Made by a program: the position numbers and the translations under genes. Below are positions 60,001-64,000 of a stretch of DNA of 64,000 nucleotides, piece after piece. The DNA is from Streptomyces radicis. GTDB lineage: Bacteria; Actinomycetota; Actinomycetes; Streptomycetales; Streptomycetaceae. The notes beneath the pieces are model-generated. The model did not search any database, was not told the DNA's origin, and saw only the letters and a list, made by a program, of their open reading frames with translations. The stretch spans positions 94,586 to 158,585 of the forward strand of contig NZ_RBDY01000015.1 of NCBI RefSeq assembly GCF_003626575.1, written 5' to 3'. Every line of letters starts with the position of its first letter. The stretch's first letter is position 1.

Positions 60001-63000
60001 GGAACCGGCTCACCGCCGCGACCGGGCTGCGCCTGTCGGCGACCGTCGTCTTCGACCACCCGACGCCGGTGGCGTTCGCCCGGCACCTCCGCGCCGAACT
60101 GCTGGGCGACCAGCCGGAACCGGCCGCCGCCGTGGCGGCCACCGGCGCGGTGGCCCCTTCGGCCGCGGACGAGCCGATCGCGATCATCGGCATGAGCTGC
60201 CGATTCCCCGGCGGGGTGACCGACCCGGAGGAGTTCTGGCAACTGCTTGCGGACGGCGTCGACGCCATCACCGACTTCCCGTCCGACCGGGGTTGGGATC
60301 TGGAGGGTCTTTATGACGCGGATCCGGATCGGCCCGGGACTTCTTATGTGCGGCATGGTGGGTTCTTGGCCGGGGTGGCGGATTTCGACGCGGGGTTCTT
60401 CGGTATTTCGCCGCGTGAGGCGTTGGCGATGGATCCGCAGCAGCGGTTGTTGCTGGAGACGTCGTGGGAGGCGTTGGAGCGCGCGGGCATCGACCCGACC
60501 TCGCTGCACGGCAGCAACGTCGGCGTGTACTCGAGCGTGATCAACCACGATCACACCGTCCGACTCCACCAGGCGCCGGGCGAGTTCGAGGGCTACCGGC
60601 TCACCGGCAGCTCCGGCAGCGTCGCGTCAGGGCGCATCGCCTACACCCTGGGCCTCGAGGGCCCGGCGGTGACGGTGGACACGGCCTGCTCGTCGGCGCT
60701 GGTGGCGATGCACCTGGCCGCGCAGGCGTTGCGGCAGGGCGAGTGCACCATGGCGCTCGCCGGGGCGGCATCGGTGATGGTGCTGCCCTCGGCGTTCGTG
60801 GAGTTCTCGAGGCAGCGTGGGTTGGCGGTCGATGGGCGGTGCAAGGCGTTCGCGGCGGCGGCGGATGGCACGGGGTGGGCCGAGGGTGTGGGCGTGGTGC
60901 TGTTGGAGCGGCTGTCGGACGCTCGGCGGAACGGTCATCGGGTGTTGGCGGTGGTGCGGGGGTCGGCGGTCAACCAGGATGGCGCGTCGAACGGTCTGAC
61001 CGCGCCGAACGGCCCCTCCCAGCAGCGGGTGATCCGGGCCGCGTTGGCGAACGCGGGTCTGGCGTCGGGTGATGTCGACGCGGTGGAGGCGCATGGCACG
61101 GGGACGACGTTGGGTGATCCGATCGAGGCGCAGGCCTTGCTCGCGACCTATGGCAGGGACCGGCCTGCCGAACGTCCGCTCTATCTGGGGTCGTTGAAGT
61201 CGAACATCGGTCATACGCAGGCGGCGGCTGGTGTGGCCGGGGTGATCAAGATGGTGCAGGCGTTGCGGCATGGTGTGCTGCCGAGGACGTTGCATGTGGA
61301 TGAGCCGACTCCTGAGGTGGAGTGGTCGGCGGGGGCGGTGGAGTTGCTGACCGAGGCCCGGGAGTGGCCGGTGGTGGATCGGCCGCGTCGGGCGGGGGTG
61401 TCCTCGTTCGGCGTCAGCGGCACCAACGCGCACCTCATCCTCGAACAGGCCCCCGAGGAGCCCGAGGTGGCGGCGGCCGTCGCGGGACCGGTGCCGCTGC
61501 CCGTCTCCGCAGGGACGTCCGAGGCGTTGCGGGGGCAGGCGCGGCGGCTCGCCGAGCATGTGGCCGCGCACCCGGACGAGTCGCTGGCGGATGTCGCCTC
61601 GACGTTGATCCATGGGCGGGCGGCGTTGGGGGAACGGGCCGTCGTCGTGGCCACCGACCGCGAGGACGCCTTGACCGGTCTCCAGGCGTTGGCCGATGGT
61701 CAGCCCGCGCCGCATCTCATCACCGGCACGGCGCGCGAACTGGCCAAGACCGTCTTTGTCTTCCCAGGCCAGGGGACGCAGTGGGCCGGTATGGGCGCCG
61801 AACTGTACGCTGCCTCGCCGGTTTTCGCGGAGGCCATCGATGAGGTGGCGGCTGTTCTTGATCCGCTGACGGGCTGGTCGCTGCTGGAGTTGATCCGGCA
61901 GGGTGACAACGCCCCCTCGTTCGATCGTGTCGATGTGATTCAGCCCGCCTCCTTCGCCTTGATGGTGTCGTTGGCGAGGTTGTGGGAGGCGCATGGGGTG
62001 GTTCCGGACGCTGTTGTCGGTCACTCGCAGGGGGAGATCGCGGCGGCGTATGTCGCGGGGGCTCTGACGCTCAACGATGCGGCCACTGTTGTGGCGTTGC
62101 GGAGCAGGGCCATCGCCGCCCACCTCGCGGGACACGGTGGTATGGCTTCTGTTCCGCTTCCTCCTGAGGAGGTCGGGGAGCTTCTCGGTGGCTATCCGGG
62201 GCTTGAGGTCGCGGCGTTCAACGGGCCGCAGTCCACGGTGGTCGCCGGTGACCCCGGGTCTCTCGACGGGCTTCTCGCCCATTGCGAGAGCCAGGACATT
62301 CGCGCGCGTCGGATCCCCGTGGACTATGCCTCGCACACGAGTCATGTGGAGGCGATCGAGGGGCATCTCGCCGAGCTTCTGGGGGACTTGGCTCCTGAGC
62401 CGCCTCGTGTCCCGTTCTATTCCACGCTGGAACGGGAGTGGCTGAGCTCGGACATGCTTCTTGATGGGGGGTACTGGTATCGGAATCTGCGGCATCCGGT
62501 GCATTTCGCGTCCGCGACCCGCACCCTTCTCGACGAGGGGCATTCGACGTTTGTCGAGGTCAGCACGCACCCGGTTCTGATCCACGGCATCCAGGACGCC
62601 GACCCGGAGGCCACGGTCACCGGGACGCTCCGCCGCGACGAGGGCGGGCAGCAGCGCTTCTTCGCCTCCCTGGCCGGGCTCCAGGTCCATGGCGCGTCTC
62701 TCGACTGGCGCGTTCCCCAGACCCCGACCCGAGCCGACCTGCCCACCTACCCCTTCGAGCATGAGCGTTACTGGTTGGAGCCGACGTCTTCGGCCGTGGG
62801 TGATGTGTCGTCCGCTGGGCTCGGGGTCGCGGATCATCCGCTGGTCGGGGCGGTGGTGGCGGTGGCGGGTGATGACGTGACGGTGTTGACCAGCAGGGTC
62901 TCGTTGCGGAGCCATCCGTGGCTGGCGGATCACGCGGTGCGTGGTGTGGTTCTTCTGCCCGGTACGGCTCTGGTGGAGCTTGCCGTGCGTGCGGGGGATG

Positions 63001-64000
63001 AGGTGGGGGCCGGGACGCTGGACGAGCTGGTCATTCACGCGCCGTTGATCCTGCCCGAACGTACGGCCGTTCACCTTCAGGTCACGGTCAAGGCGCCTGA
63101 GGAGACGGGGCGTCGTCCGCTGGTCATCCACTCCAGGGCCGCCGACGCCGAATCCCAGACCTCCTGGACTCTGCATGCCAGCGGGTATCTCGTCGTTGAA
63201 CCGGCTGCCTCGGTCGAGGGGTTCGCCTTCGCGCAGTGGCCGCCCGCCGGTGCGACTCCCGTTGATCTGGACAGCTTCTACTCCCGCCAGTTCGAGGCGG
63301 GGTACGAGTACGGCCCCACCTTCCAAGGCCTGCGCCGGGCATGGACCCGCGATGGCGAGGTGTTCGCCGAGATCGCCCTCCCCGAGGACCAGGCGCACAC
63401 CGCAGCCCACTTCGGCCTTCACCCCGCCCTGCTGGACGCCGCGCTGCACGCGAACAACTTCGCCGAGGGACACGGCGCGACCGAGGACGGTCAGGTGGCG
63501 CTGCCGTTCGCGTGGAGTGGGGTGACCCTGCATGCCTCGGGGGCCACGGCCCTCCGGGTGCGAACGGTTGCCACGGGGAGCGACGGCGTGTCGATCGAGC
63601 TGGCCGATCCATCCGGCCGCCCCGTGGCCACGGTTGGCTCCCTCGCGCTGCGGTCGATCGCGGCGGATCAGCTGACGAAGGGCACCGAGGGCTCCTCGGT
63701 GGGGGAGTCGTTGTTCCGGGTGGAATGGGTTCCGTTCACCGTGGGGGAGGTCGCCGCTGAGATTCCCGAGGATGTTGATCTGCTGGATCTCACCGGTACC
63801 ACCGGCGACGTGCGTGGGCTGACGGGTCGTGTGCTGCGGGCTGTTCAGGAGTATCTGGCGGATGAGGACCGTTCGGTTGGTGCGCGTCTGGTGGTTCTCA
63901 CGCGTGGTGCCGTGGCCACTGTTTCGTCTGCCGAGGTGACCAGTCCTGCGGCCGCCGCTGTGTGGGGGTTGATCCGTTCCGCGCAGGCGGAGCATCCCGA
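50805..64000 (+). CDS. Ansamycin type I polyketide synthase, AHBA-loading (RifA-like), 3' end beyond window
   Basis: 4,398 residues visible and still open at the right edge. I place the start at the ATG at 50805 (MLRTELIRPLPELLEANALR); an in-frame ATG at 50793 is fused to the ribosome site. Order: acyl-CoA-ligase-type loading domain, degenerate KR, ACP; module 1 KS-AT-DH-ER-KR-ACP; module 2 KS-AT-DH and on. AHBA is activated by the ligase domain and moved to the first ACP. Both AT domains have GHSQGE and YASH, the methylmalonyl-CoA signature. The layout matches ansamycin synthases that start with AHBA. Regulation probably runs through the repeats at 50675-50704. Base use changes within the gene: parts of the modules use many T- and G-ending codons, unlike the loading module. 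Confidence 0.95.
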   Translation, partial: MLRTELIRPLPELLEANALRFGDKTAFRDDRRSVTYSQLAARTRRLAGHLTGLRLQPGDRAAIYLGNRVETVESYLAITRASAIGVPLNPRSTDAELAYLLDDSGARVLITDPAHAAQVRRVLTGARRPKVIVTGEHGVPADAPVGALSFATLAETEPGAPARDDLGLDDLAWMLYTSGTTGKPKGVLSTQRNCLWSVAACYVPVPGLSADDRVIWPLPLFHSLAHIVCVLGVTAVGATARIVDGFAADDILEAIDEESATFLAGVPTMYHHLVQAARERGFHAPDLRMCLVGGAITTAALRQAFEETFDAPLLDAYGSTETCGSITINWPTGARVEGSCGLPVPGLGVRLVDPETGRDVPAGQEGEVWVSGPSVMAGGYHNQPEATAAALRDGWYRTGDLARRDEAGYFTVTGRIKEVIIRGGENIHPIEVEEVLRAVPGVADVAVAGKPHDVLGEVPVAFLVPGPEGLSPEALFAACQERLSYFKVPEELYEIDRVPRTSSGKVTRHALVGRPARLLATSSGHYETLFRTDWVPLPSVRNADALAAAATAAADADDAAVPPETGGHWAVAGPDPFGVGAALTAAGLRVETFAEPGAVRDAVAGGATAPEVTVLGQPPAGDELTRVLTWWATDERLATTRLLVTTRRAVTTGTEPPADATDTYADSTADAPAVAAQAAAWGAVTAVQAAHPGRLLLADLDHDPRSAAALPATATSGEPSVALRAGLAFHPRPAHAAPAPERDNAAAVLDPRGTVVITGADGAAGAAVAHHLVAAHHARHLLLISPRGDEDPATARLAAELARAGADPTPAAADATDRAALAAALTLAPRPLTAVVHTQGEPGELSERELAALTDGATQLHALTRNVELASFTLLSPFAAPPAAPGRADHAAATAVLDTLAHHRRALGLPALSLSWDPALPARERLAAFDAAHTTDQAALAATAAPRGAAPATAPRRAEGAADDASGRAAALRRELAELNPAARERALLDIVRAEAAALRDLPSPEALDAERAFKELGFTSQTAVELRNRLVAATGLRISAAAAFDHPTPAALALHLRDELFGYRPAEAEGPPVVVAADEPIAIIGMACRLPGGVASPEDLWRLVDQGVDGVSAFPDDRGWDLEGLYDADPDRPGTSYVRHGGFLAGVADFDAGFFGISPREALAMDPQQRLLLETSWEALERAGIDPTSLRGTSTGVFSGVMYHDYGSNVGQAPEGTEGYRGIGTAGSVVSGRVSYTFGLEGPAVTVDTACSSSLVALHLAAQALRQGECAMALAGGVAVMAQPTSFVEFSRQRGLAVDGRCKAFAAAADGTGWAEGVGVVLLERLSDARRNGHRVLAVVRGSAVNQDGASNGLTAPNGPSQQRVIRAALANAGLASGDVDAVEAHGTGTTLGDPIEAQALLATYGRERPAERPLYLGSLKSNIGHAQAAAGVAGVIKMVQALRHGVLPRTLHVDEPTPEVEWSAGAVELLTEAREWPVADRPRRAGVSSFGVSGTNAHLILEQAPEEPEVDAAVAGPVPLPVSAKTSEALRGQARRLAEHVAAHPDEPLAGVAAALVRGRAALEERAVVVAGDREEALGGLRALADGQPAPQVIAGTAHAQGRTVFVFPGQGTQWAGMGAELYAASPVFAEAIDEVAAVLDPLTGWSLLELIRQGDNAPSFDRVDVIQPASFALMVSLARLWEAHGVVPDAVVGHSQGEIAAAYVAGALTLDDAATVVALRSKAIAAHLAGRGGMASVPLPPEEVGELLGGYPGLEVAAFNGPHSTVVAGDPGSLDGLLAHCESQEIRARRIPVDYASHTSHVEAIEGHLAELLGDLAPEPPRVPFYSTLEREWLSADMLLDGGYWYRNLRHPVHFASATRTLVDEGHSTFVEVSTHPVLIHGIQDADPEATVTGTLRRDEGGRQRFLASLATLYVHGASLDWGLGPVLARVDLPTYPFEHERYWLEPTSSAVGDVSSAGLGVADHPLVGAVVAVAGDDVTVLTSRVSLRSHPWLADHAVRGVVLLPGTALVELAVRAGDEVGAGALDELVIHAPLILPERTAVQLQVTVKAPEETGRRPVVIHSRAADAESHGPWTLHASGYLVVEPAASVEGFAFAQWPPAGATPVDLDSFYSRQFEAGYEYGPTFQGLRRVWSRGREVFAEVALPEEVADTARHFGIHPALLDAALHASTFCEGQGPTEDGRTPLPFAWNGVGLHASGATALRVRAVPVGDDGVSLHLADHDGQPVAAIDALTLRPIATDQLARGAGRSSAGESLFRVEWVPLTPGEPAAEIPEHVDLLDLTGASGDVRDLTGHVLRAVQEYLADDDRPDGARLAVLTRGVVATVSSAEVTSPAAAAVWGLIRSAQAEHPDRLVLLDLDDHPASRDALATALTAAIAVDEPQLALRQGGLTSPRLARSSADPGLAVPEGAEAWRLDTAGGSTFDELALVPSPEALAPLGPGQVRVAVRAAGLNFRDVLVSLGMVPGQRGIGGEAAGVVLDVGAEVKDLAPGDRVMGTFDIDFGAIGTAAVTDRRLLAPIPRGWSFHQAASVPITFLTAYYGLRDLAGLRAGESVLINAAAGGVGMAAAQLARHFGAEVYGTASPGKWAALRPLGLDDEHLGSSRTTAFLERFLTHTRERGVDVVLNSLAGEFTDASLALLPRGGRFLEMGKTDIRDAAEVAAAYPGVAYQAYDLREAGPDRIQQILVELVKLFERGLLNPLPVTAWDVRRAQDAFRHMSQARHVGKVVLTVPRPLDPGGTVLISGTGMIGGLVARHLVTEHGIRHLLLASRRGPDAPGAAELREELSALGADVVLVACDTSDRDATAALLATVPSTRPLTAVVHTAGALDDAVFTALTPGHLDTVLAPKADAAEHLYELTRDGDLAAFVLFSSAAGTLGNPGQANYAAANTYLDALAHQHRAQGHPTTSLAWGYWTRASDMTAHLGATDLRRNERDGMLGLSPDEGMALFDAALRGPDAALVPAKLDVTRLRSRAAAEPVPPLLRGLVRQVRRTARTSGPAEEGLAHRLAGLTEADQDRALLDLIRTHAATVLGHSTMDVVGPNRAFKEAGFDSLTAVELRNRLTAATGLRLSATVVFDHPTPVAFARHLRAELLGDQPEPAAAVAATGAVAPSAADEPIAIIGMSCRFPGGVTDPEEFWQLLADGVDAITDFPSDRGWDLEGLYDADPDRPGTSYVRHGGFLAGVADFDAGFFGISPREALAMDPQQRLLLETSWEALERAGIDPTSLHGSNVGVYSSVINHDHTVRLHQAPGEFEGYRLTGSSGSVASGRIAYTLGLEGPAVTVDTACSSALVAMHLAAQALRQGECTMALAGAASVMVLPSAFVEFSRQRGLAVDGRCKAFAAAADGTGWAEGVGVVLLERLSDARRNGHRVLAVVRGSAVNQDGASNGLTAPNGPSQQRVIRAALANAGLASGDVDAVEAHGTGTTLGDPIEAQALLATYGRDRPAERPLYLGSLKSNIGHTQAAAGVAGVIKMVQALRHGVLPRTLHVDEPTPEVEWSAGAVELLTEAREWPVVDRPRRAGVSSFGVSGTNAHLILEQAPEEPEVAAAVAGPVPLPVSAGTSEALRGQARRLAEHVAAHPDESLADVASTLIHGRAALGERAVVVATDREDALTGLQALADGQPAPHLITGTARELAKTVFVFPGQGTQWAGMGAELYAASPVFAEAIDEVAAVLDPLTGWSLLELIRQGDNAPSFDRVDVIQPASFALMVSLARLWEAHGVVPDAVVGHSQGEIAAAYVAGALTLNDAATVVALRSRAIAAHLAGHGGMASVPLPPEEVGELLGGYPGLEVAAFNGPQSTVVAGDPGSLDGLLAHCESQDIRARRIPVDYASHTSHVEAIEGHLAELLGDLAPEPPRVPFYSTLEREWLSSDMLLDGGYWYRNLRHPVHFASATRTLLDEGHSTFVEVSTHPVLIHGIQDADPEATVTGTLRRDEGGQQRFFASLAGLQVHGASLDWRVPQTPTRADLPTYPFEHERYWLEPTSSAVGDVSSAGLGVADHPLVGAVVAVAGDDVTVLTSRVSLRSHPWLADHAVRGVVLLPGTALVELAVRAGDEVGAGTLDELVIHAPLILPERTAVHLQVTVKAPEETGRRPLVIHSRAADAESQTSWTLHASGYLVVEPAASVEGFAFAQWPPAGATPVDLDSFYSRQFEAGYEYGPTFQGLRRAWTRDGEVFAEIALPEDQAHTAAHFGLHPALLDAALHANNFAEGHGATEDGQVALPFAWSGVTLHASGATALRVRTVATGSDGVSIELADPSGRPVATVGSLALRSIAADQLTKGTEGSSVGESLFRVEWVPFTVGEVAAEIPEDVDLLDLTGTTGDVRGLTGRVLRAVQEYLADEDRSVGARLVVLTRGAVATVSSAEVTSPAAAAVWGLIRSAQAEHP
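54031..60120 (+). other. PKS module 1: KS-AT-DH-ER-KR-ACP (fully reducing, methylmalonyl)
   Basis: KS with Cys1252 (DTACSS), EAHGTGTTLGDP and KSNIGH. AT with Ser1698 in GHSQGE and YASH at 1798-1801. DH with His2000 (HAVRGVVLLP) and Asp2168 (LLDAALH). ER begins near LNFRDVLVSLGMV (2457-2469) and has AAAGGVGMAAAQLA; the stereo-determining Tyr position is Val. KR has SGTGMIGGLVA, an LDD motif (GALDDAVF, B-type) and Tyr2891 in NYAAANTY. ACP Ser3059 is in AGFDSLTAVELRN. All reducing domains look active, giving a saturated methyl-branched extension. Confidence 0.9.
54163..57851 (+). repeat. Long intragenic repeat, copy A (module 1 KS-AT-DH)
   Basis: Matches copy B (60292-63980) at a constant offset of 6,129 bases with no net insertion or deletion. 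Runs longer than 100 bp are identical, for example about 54897-55028 and 55089-55243. A clearly divergent patch lies at about 54379-54686. Confidence 0.85.
60160..64000 (+). other. PKS module 2 (partial): KS-AT-DH, then window edge
   Basis: KS with Cys3295 (DTACSSALVAMH), AT with GHSQGE and YASH (tyrosine codon at 62325), DH with HxxxGxxxxP (His codon at 62931) and Asp codon at 63435. The sequence stops in the region between DH and any ER/KR. It follows module 1 at a constant 6,129-base offset to the edge, so an ER is likely but not seen. Confidence 0.85.
60292..63980 (+). repeat. Long intragenic repeat, copy B (module 2 KS-AT-DH)
   Basis: Partner of 54163-57851. The left border of near identity falls in both copies just after the conserved FP..DRGWD codons at the KS start. 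Base differences are mostly silent third positions outside the divergent patches. Confidence 0.85.

Noticed and set aside
60627..63995. 1,122-codon open frame on the minus strand
   Set aside because: Same shadow effect over PKS module 2; it repeats the antisense translation of module 1 because the DNA is duplicated.

Overview
The window is GC-rich, gene-dense actinomycete DNA, most likely from Streptomyces or a close relative. The signs are very high third-position GC, twin-arginine and lipoprotein exports, many ATGA/GTGA stop-start overlaps, pairs of IclR/GntR/TetR regulators, and a TTA leucine codon in a pathway regulator. No tRNA, rRNA, CRISPR array or intact transposon was seen.

Left part (1-8.6 kb): a large exported subtilisin-type protease, cut by the left edge, diverges from a two-helix-turn-helix regulator across a 30-bp palindrome. 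Then follow an exported aldose 1-epimerase, a small two-cysteine secreted peptide with a clear promoter, a TetR gene facing a decayed quinone-reductase gene, and a GntR regulator.

Organosulfur genes (8.6-13.4 kb and 27.8-33.6 kb): two operons each carry a sulfonate-type ABC transporter and start with a small leader peptide of the RRH(I/V)DL...C type. The first adds a DszA/NtaA-family monooxygenase and an OsmC protein. The second adds a DszB-like desulfinase with the catalytic cysteine, an SsuD-like monooxygenase and a binding protein without a signal peptide. Together they look like cysteine-responsive sulfur scavenging from sulfonates, sulfones or sulfinates.

Carbohydrate genes (13.5-25.3 kb): an enolase-superfamily enzyme, a DapA-family enzyme and an SDR form a tight sugar-acid operon. 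Beyond it lie a secreted BNR-4 protein, a sugar ABC transporter bracketed by two related IclR regulators, and a large secreted glycosidase-like protein.

At 25.3-27.4 kb, two overlapping genes encode a right-handed beta-helix protein and a small protein that share a near-identical segment built on GPVFNA-V--AQLAWNN. This may be an undescribed two-component, amyloid-motif-type system.

At 33.9-37.6 kb are an IclR regulator, a cytochrome P450, a secreted lysozyme-like protein and a DUF6508 protein.

Right part (37.8-64 kb): an ansamycin biosynthetic cluster. A LAL regulator and a SARP/cyclase-like/ATPase regulator (TTA codon) diverge. Next come genes for 3-amino-5-hydroxybenzoic acid (AHBA): kanosamine kinase, aminodehydroquinate dehydratase, AHBA synthase, RifL-type oxidoreductase, RifM-type phosphatase and aminodehydroquinate synthase. 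An unrecognised 287-aa protein follows, then a giant type I PKS with an AHBA-loading module, one complete fully reducing module and the start of a second, running off the right edge. Both divergent promoters in this cluster carry three heptamer-like repeats with the same 11/12-bp phasing. The KS-AT-DH parts of the two modules are nearly identical in DNA.
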